In this document: in pieces, positions 1 to 8,549 of the stretch | Layout: each line of letters starts with the position of its first letter | How positions within the stretch are numbered: position 1 is the first letter of the stretch | Assembly (NCBI RefSeq): GCF_035918235.1 | Contig: NZ_CP109485.1 | Coordinates: forward strand, 7,913,001-7,977,000 | Reading direction: 5' to 3' | DNA from: Streptomyces sp. NBC_01445 | GTDB taxonomy: Bacteria > Actinomycetota > Actinomycetes > Streptomycetales > Streptomycetaceae | Length of the DNA stretch: 64,000 nt | Notes under the pieces: generated by a model | Seen by the model: the letters and a program-made list of their open reading frames with translations, nothing else | The model's database searches: none | Told to the model about the DNA's origin: nothing | Translations under genes and position numbers: made by a program

Positions 1-1
1 G

Positions 2-550
2 TACGAGAATCTGCGGATCGGCGGTGTGCGCTACGCCGACCTGCGGGGTTACACCTACGACCGCGACGATGTGACGGCGCGTGGCCTGGCGAATGTGTAC
101 GCGCAGACGCTGGGCACGATCTTCTCGAGCAGCGCCGAGAAGCCGTACGAGGTGGAGCTGGTGGTCGCCGAGGTCGGGTCCGAGCCCGAGGGTGACCAGA
201 TCTACCGTCTTCCGCACGACGGCTCGATCGTCGACGAGCACGGCTCGGTCGCGGTCGGGGGTAATGCGGAGCAGATCAGTACCTATCTGGATCAGCGCCA
301 TCGGGACGGGATGACTCTCGCGGAGGCGTTGAAGCTGGCGGTGCAGGCGCTGTCGCGGGACACCAGTGGCAGTGAGCGGGAGATCCCCGCGGAGCGGCTC
401 GAGGTGGCGGTTCTTGACCGCACGCGCCCGCAGCAGCGGAAGTTCAAGCGCATTGTGGGGCCGCAGTTGTCGCGGCTGCTCGAGGCCGGTGCGGCGACGT
501 CCGCGGAGCCGGTGGAGAGCAGTGACGCGGAGTCCGACGACGAGGAGTGA
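2..550 (+). CDS. prcA: Proteasome subunit alpha, 3' part
   Basis: This is the C-terminal part of the 20S proteasome alpha subunit; the 5' end lies outside the window and codon phase begins at base 2. Alpha rings cap the catalytic beta rings in the cytoplasm and gate entry of pupylated proteins. The visible part has the Ntn-hydrolase fold pattern (YAQTLGTIFSS, then a VELVVAEVG strand, then a helix with MTLAEALKLAVQAL). It ends in an acidic Glu/Asp/Ser tail, typical of actinobacterial PrcA. The Pup ligase pafA lies downstream but is separated by a LacI/MFS pair. A hairpin follows the stop codon. Identification is firm from the sequence and the neighbouring paf genes. Confidence 0.95.
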   Translation, partial: YENLRIGGVRYADLRGYTYDRDDVTARGLANVYAQTLGTIFSSSAEKPYEVELVVAEVGSEPEGDQIYRLPHDGSIVDEHGSVAVGGNAEQISTYLDQRHRDGMTLAEALKLAVQALSRDTSGSEREIPAERLEVAVLDRTRPQQRKFKRIVGPQLSRLLEAGAATSAEPVESSDAESDDEE

Positions 551-573
551 GCAGGGTTTCCTGCTGAAGTGTG

Positions 574-607
574 CGGCGCCCCGATCGCAGTAGTGGTCGG
601 GGCGCCG
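574..607. terminator. Bidirectional hairpin between prcA and the LacI gene
   Basis: An 11-bp perfect inverted repeat (574-584 with 597-607) encloses a 12-nt loop. It lies between the convergent 3' ends of prcA and the LacI gene, so it probably terminates both. Confidence 0.75.
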
Positions 608-616
608 TTCGTTGTA

Positions 617-1651
617 TCAGCGGGCGGGCGCGGCTGTGGAGCCGCGGACGACCAACTCGACGGGGAGTGCGGTGGTTTCCGGGGCACGGCCGTCCAGGAC
701 GGCGAGGAGCGCGGCCATGCCTCGCTCGCCGAAGAGTTCCGCGGGGAGTCGGACGGTGGTGAGTTCGGGTTCGACGGCGGTGGCGAGGGAGAGGTCGTCG
801 AAGCCGGTGACGGAGAGGTCGTCGGGGATGCGCAGGCCCAGTGTGCGGGCGGCTTTGTAGGCGCCGGTGGCGAGTTTGTCGTCGTCGCAGACGATGGCGG
901 TGGGGCGGGGGCCGGGGGCGGCGAGTGCGGCCTGTGCGGCGGTGCGGGCTGCCTCGACTGTCAGGTGTGAGTGCACGGTGTGGACGTGGGTGTCGGGGAC
1001 GCGGGCGGTGCGGTCGGCGAGTTCGTGGGCGCGTACGTCGAAGGTCCAGGAGGGCACGGCGGACGCGAGGTGCAGGAACCGGCGGTGGCCGAGGGCGAGC
1101 AGATGGTCCGTCACCTGGCGCATTCCGTCGGCGATGTCGAGGTTGACGGTGGCGGCGCCGGTGGCGGCCGTGTCGTCGGGGTCACTGTCGAGCATGACGA
1201 GAGGGAGTCCGTCGCCGCGGATGGCGGTGACGGCGTCGGAGGCCATGGAGGAGGCGAGTACGCCGTCGAGGGCCGCGCGTGCGGAGTCGAAGGGGTCGCG
1301 GGCGGGGCCGATGCCTTCGGGGGAGGGGTAGAGCACGACGCCGAAGCCGTGCTGGGCTGCGACGCGGGCGGCGCCGGTGTAGACGCCGGCGAAGAATTCG
1401 TTGGTGAGGGCGGGGACCACGAGGAGGGCGGTGCGGGTGCGGCCGAGGCGGAGGTTGCGGGCGGCGAGGTTGGGGCGGTAGCCGAGGTCGCGGGCGGCGG
1501 TGCGGACGCGTTCGGCGGTGGCTTCGGCGACGCGGCCGCGCCATTTGTCGCCGAGCACGAGGGAGACGGCGGCCTGGGAGACTCCGGCGGCGCGGGCGAC
1601 GTCGCGGCTGGTGGGGCGCGCGGGGGCCGTCTCGTCTGACCCGGTCGTCAC
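617..1651 (-). CDS. LacI-family transcriptional regulator
   Basis: A 344-aa DNA-binding repressor of LacI/GalR type. An N-terminal helix-turn-helix (about residues 16-37, DVARAAGVSQAAVSLVL) is followed by the hinge region and a periplasmic-binding-protein-like effector domain that runs to the end. The effector is not evident from sequence, but this family usually senses sugars or nucleosides. It is divergently arranged with an MFS transporter, and an inverted repeat sits in the shared intergenic region, so the likely role is control of that transporter and of itself. The start is the ATG giving MTTGSDETAP. Confidence 0.92.
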   Translation of the reverse strand: MTTGSDETAPARPTSRDVARAAGVSQAAVSLVLGDKWRGRVAEATAERVRTAARDLGYRPNLAARNLRLGRTRTALLVVPALTNEFFAGVYTGAARVAAQHGFGVVLYPSPEGIGPARDPFDSARAALDGVLASSMASDAVTAIRGDGLPLVMLDSDPDDTAATGAATVNLDIADGMRQVTDHLLALGHRRFLHLASAVPSWTFDVRAHELADRTARVPDTHVHTVHSHLTVEAARTAAQAALAAPGPRPTAIVCDDDKLATGAYKAARTLGLRIPDDLSVTGFDDLSLATAVEPELTTVRLPAELFGERGMAALLAVLDGRAPETTALPVELVVRGSTAAPAR

Positions 1652-1711
1652 TCATGCCTCCGTGGGGTGTGTGGCGGGGCCTTCGGGTGGACCCGTGGCC
1701 TGCGGACATGG

Positions 1712-1738
1712 TACGTATGACCCTCGAAGTTATACGTA
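1712..1738. promoter_or_regulatory. Candidate LacI operator between divergent genes
   Basis: TACGTAT (1712-1718) and ATACGTA (1732-1738) form a perfect 7-bp inverted repeat with a 13-nt spacer, between the LacI gene and the MFS gene. Position and symmetry suggest the binding site of the regulator. The spacing is longer than in classical LacI sites. Confidence 0.5.
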
Positions 1739-1775
1739 AAACCTAGGGCGCCTCGGGGCGGCGAGAGGGCGGGCG

Positions 1776-3035
1776 ATGGCCGCGGGATATGCGGAGATCC
1801 TCAAGGCGCGGCACGCGACGCGGCTGCTGGTGGGCACCCTGGTGGGGCGGCTGCCGAACGCGACGGCCGCCATCGCGATCGTGCTGTTCGTCCGCGCGGA
1901 GGGCGGCACGTACAGCCTGGCCGGGGCGCTCGCCGCGGTGTACGGCGTCGCCAACGCGGTGGGGCAGCCGCTGCTCGGCCGGCTCGTGGACCTGCGGGGC
2001 CAGCCGAGAGTGCAGCTCCCGGCGGCGCTGGCGTCGGCCCTCGCCATGACCGTCTTCGCCTTCGCCGGGACCGGATCACCGGCGCTCGCGTACGTCGCGG
2101 TGGCCGCGGCCGGACTGTTCACGCCGCCGCTCGAGGGCGGACTGCGCGCGCTGTGGCCGAATGTGCTGCCGCGCGAGGATCAGGTCCACACCGCGTACGC
2201 GATGGACGCCGTGGCGCAGGAAGTCATGTTCACCGTCGGGCCGTTGCTCGTCACTGTGTGCGTGTCCCTGTGGTCGGCGCAGGCCGCGCTCGTCGTCCTG
2301 AACGTCGTCGGTGTGCTCGGGGCGCTCTCGGTGGTGGTGTCGCAGCCGTCGCGCGCGTGGCGCTCGGCGCCGCGTGAGGCGCACTGGCTGGGCGCCCTGC
2401 GCTCGCCGGGACTCCTGGCGCTCCTCGGTGCGTTCCTGTTCATCGGGACGGCGCTGGGCTCGATCACGGTGGCGGGTGTCTCGTACGCGGACGGGCACGG
2501 CGGTGACGTGACGTACGGCTGGCTGATGGCGGCGCTCGGGCTGGGCGCGCTGGCCGGTGGCTCCGTGTACGGGGTGCGGCAGTGGGCCGGCGTCCCCGAG
2601 CGGCGGCTGCGGTGGCTGGTGGCCCTGCTGGCCCTCTTCTACGTGCCGCTGGTGCTGATGCCGGGCGTCGTGGCGATGACAGCGCTGACGGCGCTCGCGG
2701 GTGTGTTCCTCGCCCCGTCGATCGCGTGCGCGTTCATCATCGTGGACCGGCATGCGCCGCGGGGCACGGTGACGGAGGCGTTCTCGTGGCTCGTGACGAC
2801 GTTCACGGTGGGTACGTCGGTCGGAACCGCCGTGGCCGGACCGGTCGTCGAGTGGGGCGGTACGGTGTGGGGCTTCGCCGTTCCCGGAGCGGCCGGGGTG
2901 GCCGCGCTGCTCGTGCTCCTCGCCACCGGACGGGTCCTCGCAGCTCCCCGTGGCGCCGGGCGTGTCGCGGGCTCATCGGAAAATGATCGAAACGGTGCTG
3001 TCGAACCCGGTTTCAGTACAGGGCATCAGGCGTAA
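1776..3035 (+). CDS. MFS transporter
   Basis: A 419-aa polytopic membrane protein with about twelve hydrophobic segments in two halves, consistent with a major facilitator of drug:proton antiporter type. The sequence RLVDLRGQPRVQ after TM2 resembles the MFS motif A loop (GxLaDrxGrr). The substrate cannot be told. The ATG start follows a GAGAGG stretch. It is divergent from the LacI gene, and its stop lies only 9 bp before pafA, whose promoter probably overlaps its 3' end. A LacI/MFS pair separates the two proteasome-pathway genes. Confidence 0.85.
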   Translation: MAAGYAEILKARHATRLLVGTLVGRLPNATAAIAIVLFVRAEGGTYSLAGALAAVYGVANAVGQPLLGRLVDLRGQPRVQLPAALASALAMTVFAFAGTGSPALAYVAVAAAGLFTPPLEGGLRALWPNVLPREDQVHTAYAMDAVAQEVMFTVGPLLVTVCVSLWSAQAALVVLNVVGVLGALSVVVSQPSRAWRSAPREAHWLGALRSPGLLALLGAFLFIGTALGSITVAGVSYADGHGGDVTYGWLMAALGLGALAGGSVYGVRQWAGVPERRLRWLVALLALFYVPLVLMPGVVAMTALTALAGVFLAPSIACAFIIVDRHAPRGTVTEAFSWLVTTFTVGTSVGTAVAGPVVEWGGTVWGFAVPGAAGVAALLVLLATGRVLAAPRGAGRVAGSSENDRNGAVEPGFSTGHQA

Positions 3036-3038
3036 TGT
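3011..3038 (+). promoter_or_regulatory. Predicted leaderless promoter of pafA
   Basis: TTTCAG (3011-3016), a 16-bp spacer and TAATGT (3033-3038) resemble a SigHrdB promoter. The -10 ends six bases before the pafA ATG at 3045, and no Shine-Dalgarno is visible, so the transcript would begin at or next to the start codon. Confidence 0.45.
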
Positions 3039-3044
3039 TCACTC

Positions 3045-4406
3045 ATGGACCGCCGCATTTTCGGGCTGGAGAACGAGTACGGCGTCACATGTACGTTTAG
3101 GGGACAGCGCCGCCTGTCTCCTGACGAGGTGGCGCGGTACCTCTTCCGCCGTGTCGTGTCATGGGGCCGCAGCAGCAATGTCTTTCTGCGGAACGGCGCC
3201 CGCCTCTATCTCGATGTCGGGTCACATCCGGAATACGCAACTCCTGAATGTGACAACGTGACCGAGTTGGTCACGCACGACAAAGCGGGCGAGCGCATTC
3301 TGGAAGGCCTGCTCGTCGACGCCGAACGCCGCCTGCACGAGGAGGGAATCGCGGGCGACGTCTATCTCTTCAAGAACAACACCGACTCGGCGGGAAACTC
3401 CTACGGCTGCCACGAGAACTATCTGGTGGCCCGTCACGGGGAGTTCTCGCGACTCGCGGACATCCTCATTCCGTTCCTGGTCACACGGCAACTGCTGTGT
3501 GGCGCGGGCAAGGTGCTGCAGACTCCGCGCGGTGCCGTGTACTGCGTGAGCCAGCGTGCCGAGCACATCTGGGAGGGCGTGTCCTCCGCGACCACGCGTT
3601 CCCGCCCCATCATCAACACCCGCGACGAACCGCACGCGGACGCCGAGCGCTACCGGCGCCTGCACGTCATCGTCGGCGACTCGAACATGTCCGAGACGAC
3701 GATGCTCCTCAAGGTGGGCGCGACCGACCTCGTGCTCCGCATGATCGAGGCGGGCACGGTCATGCGTGACCTCACACTGGAGAACCCGATCCGGGCCATC
3801 CGCGAGGTCAGCCACGACATCACCGGTCAGCGCAAGGTGCGTCTGGCCAGTGGCCGCGAGGCATCCGCCCTCGAGGTGCAGCGCGAGTACTACGAGAAGG
3901 CCGTGGACTTCTGCGAGCGCCGCGGGATCCGCACCGGCACCGTTGAGCAGGTCCTCGAACTGTGGGGCCGCGTTCTCGACTCGATCGAGGCCGAGGACCT
4001 CGACCGGATCGGCACCGAGATCGACTGGGTGATGAAGTACAAGCTCATCGAGCGGTACCGGGCCAAGCACAACATGACCATGTCGCATCCGCGGGTCGCG
4101 CAGATAGACCTCGCGTATCACGACATCCACCGCCGCAGGGGCCTCTACTACCTTCTGGAGAGGAAGGGACAGGCGGCCCGCATCTGCAACGACCTCAAGA
4201 TCTTCGAGGGCAAGTCGGTGCCACCGCAGACCACGCGCGCGAGGCTGCGGGGCGACTTCATCCGCAGGGCCCAGGAACAGCGCCGTGACTTCACGGTCGA
4301 CTGGGTGCACCTGAAGCTGAACGACCAGGCGCAGCGGACGGTGCTGTGCAAGGACCCCTTCCGGTCGGTGGACGACCGGGTGGAGAAGCTGATCGCCGGA
4401 ATGTAG
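3045..4406 (+). CDS. pafA: Pup--protein ligase PafA
   Basis: A 453-aa carboxylate-amine ligase of the glutamine-synthetase fold that joins the C-terminal glutamate of Pup to substrate lysines, marking proteins for the proteasome. The N-terminus has the family signature FGLENEYG (residues 6-13). [13 protein letters not shown] (about 56-68) contains Asp57, at the position of the catalytic base in this family. The conserved motif [16 protein letters not shown] follows. Length matches the family. It lies downstream of prcA (after an LacI/MFS interruption) and upstream of pafBC. The ATG start fits a predicted leaderless promoter. Confidence 0.97.
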   Translation: MDRRIFGLENEYGVTCTFRGQRRLSPDEVARYLFRRVVSWGRSSNVFLRNGARLYLDVGSHPEYATPECDNVTELVTHDKAGERILEGLLVDAERRLHEEGIAGDVYLFKNNTDSAGNSYGCHENYLVARHGEFSRLADILIPFLVTRQLLCGAGKVLQTPRGAVYCVSQRAEHIWEGVSSATTRSRPIINTRDEPHADAERYRRLHVIVGDSNMSETTMLLKVGATDLVLRMIEAGTVMRDLTLENPIRAIREVSHDITGQRKVRLASGREASALEVQREYYEKAVDFCERRGIRTGTVEQVLELWGRVLDSIEAEDLDRIGTEIDWVMKYKLIERYRAKHNMTMSHPRVAQIDLAYHDIHRRRGLYYLLERKGQAARICNDLKIFEGKSVPPQTTRARLRGDFIRRAQEQRRDFTVDWVHLKLNDQAQRTVLCKDPFRSVDDRVEKLIAGM

Positions 4407-4422
4407 GACGACCGTCGCCCCG

Positions 4423-4456
4423 GGGCCCCGTACATGATCCGTGTACGGGGCCCTTT
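4423..4456 (+). terminator. Terminator after pafA
   Basis: A 12-bp perfect stem (4423-4434 with 4442-4453) has a 7-nt loop and is followed by TTT. It separates pafA from the FKBP genes. Confidence 0.8.
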
Positions 4457-4542
4457 GGTGCGTGTGCGGTACCCCGGGTGAGGGACGGGAGGGCCTACAG
4501 TGGCTGAACCGTACTCACGTAACCCGCAACCTGAGGATCACT

Positions 4543-5559
4543 GTGCGACGCCGACTTGCTGCTCTGCTCATCGTCCCGGCTCTGGCGCTGACCGCGACGG
4601 CGTGCGGGGGTGATGACAACAAGAAGAGCGACACGGACAAGGCGGATTCGGCGTCCGCCTCGCCCAAGGCCGAGGCGGCCGCGCCCAAGCCCGTCGACTC
4701 GGCGTCGCCCATGCCGCAGATCAGCGGCGACTTCGGCAAGCAGGCCACGATCACCGTGCCGAAGGCCGAGCCGAGCGGCAAGTTCGTCGTGCACACGCTG
4801 TCGCAGGGTGACGGCGCCGTGGTCAAGAAGGACGACCTGGTGTCGATGAACTTCACCGGCAAGGTCTGGAAGAGCGGCAAGGACCTCGGCAGCTCCTACC
4901 AGTCGGGCGGCAGCCCGCAGCTGATCACCGCGGGTTCGAAGTCCGTCATCCCGGCGTTCGCGGACGCCCTGGTCGGCCAGAAGGAGGGCAGCCGCGTCCT
5001 CGTCGTCGCGCCGCCCGCCGCCGGCTTCGGCAGCCAGGGCAACCAGCAGGCGGGCGTCACCGGCACCGACACGCTGGTCTTCGCGATCGACGTCGGCAAG
5101 GTCACCCCGAAGATGGTGACGGGCACGCAGGCGTCCATTCCGTCGAACCTGCCGCAGATCAAGGCCGACAAGCCGGAGCCCGCGACGATCTCCGTGCCGA
5201 AGAACGACCCGCCGAAGAAGCTGGTCGACAAGGTCCTGATCCAGGGCAAGGGCGCCGAGGTCAAGAGCGGCAAGACGGTCACCATGCAGTACAGCGGTGC
5301 CGCCTGGAAGATCAACGAGGGCAAGCCGAAGGCTACGCTCTTCGACTCGTCGTGGAACACCGGCCAGCCCTTCACCACGGTGATCGGCCAGGGCCAGGTC
5401 ATCCCGGGCTGGGACAAGGGTCTCGTCGGCAAGCACGTGGGCGACCGCGTCCTCCTGGTGATCCCCGCCGACCAGGCGTACGGCAAGGAGGCCAAGGGCG
5501 ACACGCTCCCGGCCAACTCGACGCTCGTGTTCGTCGTCGACATCCTGGCCACGTCCTGA
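4543..5559 (+). CDS. FKBP-type peptidyl-prolyl isomerase, lipoprotein with two FKBP domains
   Basis: The GTG at 4543 (GAGGA at 4533-4537) gives a 338-aa protein. The start VRRRLAALLIVPALALTATAC is a lipoprotein signal peptide with the lipidated Cys at residue 21. A Ser/Ala/Lys-rich linker is followed by two FKBP domains, roughly residues 80-185 and 230-338. The second keeps the core signatures (FDSSW, GQVIPGWDKGLVG, IPADQAYG). The first is more diverged (VIPAFADALVGQKEG, PPAAGFG) and may be weakly active or scaffold-like. It probably acts as a membrane-anchored prolyl isomerase or chaperone outside the cell. A single-domain cytoplasmic FKBP follows 59 bp downstream. Confidence 0.9.
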   Translation: MRRRLAALLIVPALALTATACGGDDNKKSDTDKADSASASPKAEAAAPKPVDSASPMPQISGDFGKQATITVPKAEPSGKFVVHTLSQGDGAVVKKDDLVSMNFTGKVWKSGKDLGSSYQSGGSPQLITAGSKSVIPAFADALVGQKEGSRVLVVAPPAAGFGSQGNQQAGVTGTDTLVFAIDVGKVTPKMVTGTQASIPSNLPQIKADKPEPATISVPKNDPPKKLVDKVLIQGKGAEVKSGKTVTMQYSGAAWKINEGKPKATLFDSSWNTGQPFTTVIGQGQVIPGWDKGLVGKHVGDRVLLVIPADQAYGKEAKGDTLPANSTLVFVVDILATS

Positions 5560-5618
5560 CCCTGCGGGATGCAAGACTGTCCGGGTTGCCCAACCGTTTA
5601 GCAGCAGGAGCAAGAGAC

Positions 5619-5993
5619 GTGAGCATCGAGAAGCCCGAGATCGACTTCCCCGAGGGCCAGCCGCCGGCTGACCTGGAGATCAAGGAGATCTGGGAGGGTG
5701 ACGGCGCTGTCGCCAAGGCCGGCGACTACGTCAAGGTCCACTACGTGGGCGTGGCCTTCTCCACCGGTGAGGAATTCGACGCCTCCTGGAACCGCGGCAA
5801 CCCGCTGGAGTTCCAGCTCGGCGCCGGCCAGGTCATCACCGGCTGGGACAAGGGCATCCAGGGCATGAAGGTCGGCGGCCGCCGTCGGCTGACCATCCCC
5901 GCCCACCTCGCCTACGGCGAGCGCGGTGCCGGCGGCGGCGTGATCGCCCCCGGCGAGACGCTGATCTTCGTCTGCGACCTGGTCGCGGTCTGA
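5619..5993 (+). CDS. FKBP-type peptidyl-prolyl cis-trans isomerase, single domain
   Basis: A 124-aa cytoplasmic FKBP12-like protein covering one complete domain: VKVHYVGV, FDASWNRG, GQVITGWDKGIQGMKVGG, RRLTIPAHLAYGERG and LIFVCDLVAV. It catalyses proline isomerisation and is the expected FK506/rapamycin-binding type. The GTG at 5619 is chosen because GCAGCAGGAGC lies just upstream and the fold starts soon after. It is probably cotranscribed with the lipoprotein FKBP. A strong terminator follows at 6047-6076. Confidence 0.95.
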   Translation: MSIEKPEIDFPEGQPPADLEIKEIWEGDGAVAKAGDYVKVHYVGVAFSTGEEFDASWNRGNPLEFQLGAGQVITGWDKGIQGMKVGGRRRLTIPAHLAYGERGAGGGVIAPGETLIFVCDLVAV

Positions 5994-6046
5994 TCGTCAC
6001 CGACGCGGTCGCACTCTGATCAGGCTGTGACCGCAAGCGGTCGACC

Positions 6047-6076
6047 GAGGGCCCATGCCTCCTGGCATGGGCCCTC
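6047..6076 (+). terminator. Terminator after the FKBP genes
   Basis: A 13-bp perfect stem (6047-6059 with 6064-6076) has a TCCT loop. It lies between the FKBP gene and the pafBC promoter. Confidence 0.85.
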
Positions 6077-6136
6077 TCGTCTGCCTCCACCGCCCTCAAC
6101 CGAATCCCTTTGGGATGCACCCCTTGTCCTCGGCTT

Positions 6137-6164
6137 TTGCCACGACACCCCGGAGCGGTACGGT
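6137..6164 (+). promoter_or_regulatory. Predicted pafBC promoter
   Basis: TTGCCA (6137-6142), a 16-bp spacer and TACGGT (6159-6164) fit a SigHrdB promoter. The site lies directly downstream of the FKBP terminator and about 57 bp before pafB. Confidence 0.5.
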
Positions 6165-6220
6165 CGACGTTCGGATGGGGGAGAGCCAGGGGGCTCTCGA
6201 AGAGAGGACGTAGGGCGTCG

Positions 6221-7174
6221 ATGGCCATTGCGAAGGCCGAGCGGCTGATGAATCTGGCGCTGTGTCTGCTCGGGACGGGACGCCCGCTCAGCAAGCGTGA
6301 GCTGCGCGGTTCCATCGAGGCCTACCTGGAAGCGGGCTCCGACGACAGCTTCAACCGGATGTTCGAGCGGGACAAGGACGACCTGCGCGAGCTCGGCCTG
6401 GTCATCGCGACCGTGGAGAGCCTCGACGGCGAGATCGGCTACCTCGCCCGCCGCGACAGCAACCGGCTGCCGCCCGTCACCCTCGACGCCGAGGAAGCCG
6501 CAGCGCTCGGCCTCGCCGCGAAGGTCTGGCAGCAGGCCCGCCTCGCCGGCGCCGCCAGCGGAGCCCTGCAGAAACTGCGGGCCGCGGGCCTGCCCGAGGA
6601 CGTCGACCCTTACGAGGCGCACTCCGCCCTCGAACCACGCATCCCGGCGCACGAGGCGTCGTTCGAGCCGCTGATGCTGGCCTGCCGCGACCGCCGGCCC
6701 GTCGTCTTCGACTACCGCAAGGCCACCGCTGCGCGGCCCGAGCAGCGGCATGTCGAGCCGTGGGCGCTCGAATGCTGGCGCGGCCACTGGTATCTCGCCG
6801 GCTGGGACCGCGACCGCGGTGCCGAACGCGTCTTCCGGCTCTCCCGCATCACCGGCAAGGTCCGCTCCCGCGCCGGCCGTTTCACCGCAGACGTGCCCGA
6901 CGTCGTGACCGTCCGCGAGACCGTCGCGAGCTGGGCCGGCGAGACCGCCGACCGCACGGCCCTCATCAGGTTGCGCTCCGGCTCCGGCTATCCGCTGCGC
7001 GCCAAGGCCTCGGCCGTACGCGATCTCGGCGACGGCTGGGACGAGCTGGAGATTCCATACGGGCACGGGCTCGACGCCTGGCTGGTCGAGTTCGGACCCG
7101 ACGTGGTCGTCCTCGAACCCGCCGAGCTGCGGGCCGAGGTCGTCGACCGGCTGCGCGCCGTGGCCAAGGGCTGA
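6221..7174 (+). CDS. pafB: WYL-domain transcriptional activator PafB
   Basis: A 317-aa regulator. The N-terminal winged helix (MNLALCLLGTGRPLSKREL) is followed by a WYL domain (about residues 140-215, with the variant sequence HVEPWALECWRGHWYLAGWDRDRG) and a WCX extension. With PafC it forms the actinobacterial PafBC activator that drives the LexA-independent DNA-damage response from RecA-NDp promoters. That role is known from mycobacteria and is inferred here. The ATG at 6221 is chosen because the fold begins at once. pafC starts 15 bp after its stop, so the two form an operon. A candidate target promoter lies upstream of helY in this window. Confidence 0.94.
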   Translation: MAIAKAERLMNLALCLLGTGRPLSKRELRGSIEAYLEAGSDDSFNRMFERDKDDLRELGLVIATVESLDGEIGYLARRDSNRLPPVTLDAEEAAALGLAAKVWQQARLAGAASGALQKLRAAGLPEDVDPYEAHSALEPRIPAHEASFEPLMLACRDRRPVVFDYRKATAARPEQRHVEPWALECWRGHWYLAGWDRDRGAERVFRLSRITGKVRSRAGRFTADVPDVVTVRETVASWAGETADRTALIRLRSGSGYPLRAKASAVRDLGDGWDELEIPYGHGLDAWLVEFGPDVVVLEPAELRAEVVDRLRAVAKG

Positions 7175-7189
7175 GGGGAACGAGGACCA

Positions 7190-8146
7190 ATGGCCACGAA
7201 CGCCATCGACCAGACCCGGCGGATGCTGTCCCTCGTGACGTATCTGCGGGAGCGACCCGGAGCCCGTGTCGAGGATGTCGCCCGCGCCTTCGGGATCACC
7301 GAGGACGAGCTGATCTCGGACCTCGACATCCTGCCGCTGTGCGGGACGAGCTTCCGTGGGGGCGACCTCCTCGACATCGACACGGACGGCGACCGCATCT
7401 GGTGGCACAACCCGGACGATGTCGCCGCGCCGCTGAGGCTCGCCGCCGACGAGGCGACGGCGCTGCTCGTCGCCGCGCGCGCCGTGTCCACGCTGCCCGG
7501 CCTCAGGGAGAGCGACCGGCTCGCGCTCCTTCGGGCCACCGCGAAGCTGGAGGCCGCGGCCGGCGAGGCGGCCGGGGCGAGCGCCCGGCTCTCCGTGACC
7601 TTCGAGTCCGAAGGCGGCGTCTTCGCCGACGTCGACCGGGCCATCTCGGAGCGGCGCCGGCTGTGGATCCGCTACTACTCGCCGGCCCGTGACGAGCTCA
7701 CCGAGCGGGAGATCGACCCCATCCGCCTGGTGAGCGTCGGCCACACCTACGTGGAGGCCTGGTGCCGGCGCTCCGAGGCGCGGCGCACCTTCCGCCTCGA
7801 CCGGGTCGCCGAGATCCGGATCCTGGACGAGCCGTCCGCGCCGCCGCAGATCGAACTGCGGGACCTGTCCGAGGGGCTCGTGCAGCCCGCGGCCGAGGAC
7901 CCCGAGGTCGTGGTCGAGGTCGGTCCTGGCGGACGCTGGGTCGCGGAGTACTACCCGCACGACAGCGCCGAGGAGTTGGCGGACGGCGGCCTGCGGATCA
8001 CGCTGCGCACGCCGGACCCCTCCTCGCTGAAGCGGCTGGCGCTCCGGCTCGGCCGCGACGGGCGCATCGTGTCGCCGGTCGGGCTCGCCGAGAGTGCGCG
8101 GCAGGCCGCCGGGGAGGCGCTGGCCGCGTACGACGGGCAGGGGTAG
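7190..8146 (+). CDS. pafC: WYL-domain transcriptional activator PafC
   Basis: A 318-aa partner and paralogue of PafB. The N-terminal winged helix (RRMLSLVTYLRERPGARVEDVARAFGI) is followed by a WYL domain (about 150-225: LWIRYYSPARDELTEREIDPIRLVSVGHTYVEAWCRRSEARRTFRLDRV region) and a C-terminal WCX domain. It acts with PafB in sigma-factor-dependent activation of DNA-repair genes. The ATG start lies 15 bp after pafB behind GAGGGGAACGAGG. The adjacency pafA...pafB-pafC-tatA-tatC-helY matches the order known in mycobacteria. Confidence 0.94.
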   Translation: MATNAIDQTRRMLSLVTYLRERPGARVEDVARAFGITEDELISDLDILPLCGTSFRGGDLLDIDTDGDRIWWHNPDDVAAPLRLAADEATALLVAARAVSTLPGLRESDRLALLRATAKLEAAAGEAAGASARLSVTFESEGGVFADVDRAISERRRLWIRYYSPARDELTEREIDPIRLVSVGHTYVEAWCRRSEARRTFRLDRVAEIRILDEPSAPPQIELRDLSEGLVQPAAEDPEVVVEVGPGGRWVAEYYPHDSAEELADGGLRITLRTPDPSSLKRLALRLGRDGRIVSPVGLAESARQAAGEALAAYDGQG

Positions 8147-8244
8147 GGCCGTTGGCCGCGGGCGGGGTCTGTGGCGACCCTCATGCGCGCGGTCCGGCGA
8201 GAAGGGTGGGCGTGCCGTTGACCGCGGTGCGGCCCGGGGGAGCC

Positions 8245-8282
8245 AGAAGTTCGAGAAGTTCTGACGAGTCTCCGAAGAGTCT
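8245..8282. repeat. Short paired repeats before the zinc-ribbon gene
   Basis: AGAAGTTC occurs at 8245-8252 and 8254-8261, and GAGTCT at 8266-8271 and 8277-8282 (11-bp period). These pairs sit directly before the small zinc-ribbon gene and could be protein-binding sites or simple duplications. Confidence 0.3.
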
Positions 8283-8285
8283 GGG

Positions 8286-8540
8286 ATGGTCGAAATGGGT
8301 GGATTGTCCGCGGTGGTGGGTCCGGTGCTGTTCAAGGCCGCCTGCCCCGACTGCCGTGAGCGCTTCGAACTCTCCGCTGGGGCCCTGCGCCTGGCGATCG
8401 GCGCCACCCGCCGCACCACGTTCTACTCGTTCACCTGTCCCGAGTGCGGCGCTTCCGTACGCAAGCCGGCCGGGGAGCGCATCATCGAACTCCTCACCGG
8501 TGGAGGGGTGAGCACGCTCCGCCTCCATCAGACCGTCTAG
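8286..8540 (+). CDS. Small zinc-ribbon protein of unknown function
   Basis: An 84-aa protein with two CxxC pairs, CPDC (residues about 20-23) and CPEC (about 51-54), which should bind one zinc ion. The region between them (RFELSAGALRLAIGATRRTTFYSF) looks like a compact beta ribbon. No enzyme motif is visible and I do not recognise a named family. It lies between pafC and tatA on the same strand. Its stop codon overlaps the predicted -10 hexamer of the next small gene. The start could also be the ATG at 8295. A role in nucleic-acid or protein binding is only a guess. Confidence 0.7.
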   Translation: MVEMGGLSAVVGPVLFKAACPDCRERFELSAGALRLAIGATRRTTFYSFTCPECGASVRKPAGERIIELLTGGGVSTLRLHQTV

Positions 8541-8549
8541 GCTCGGCGC

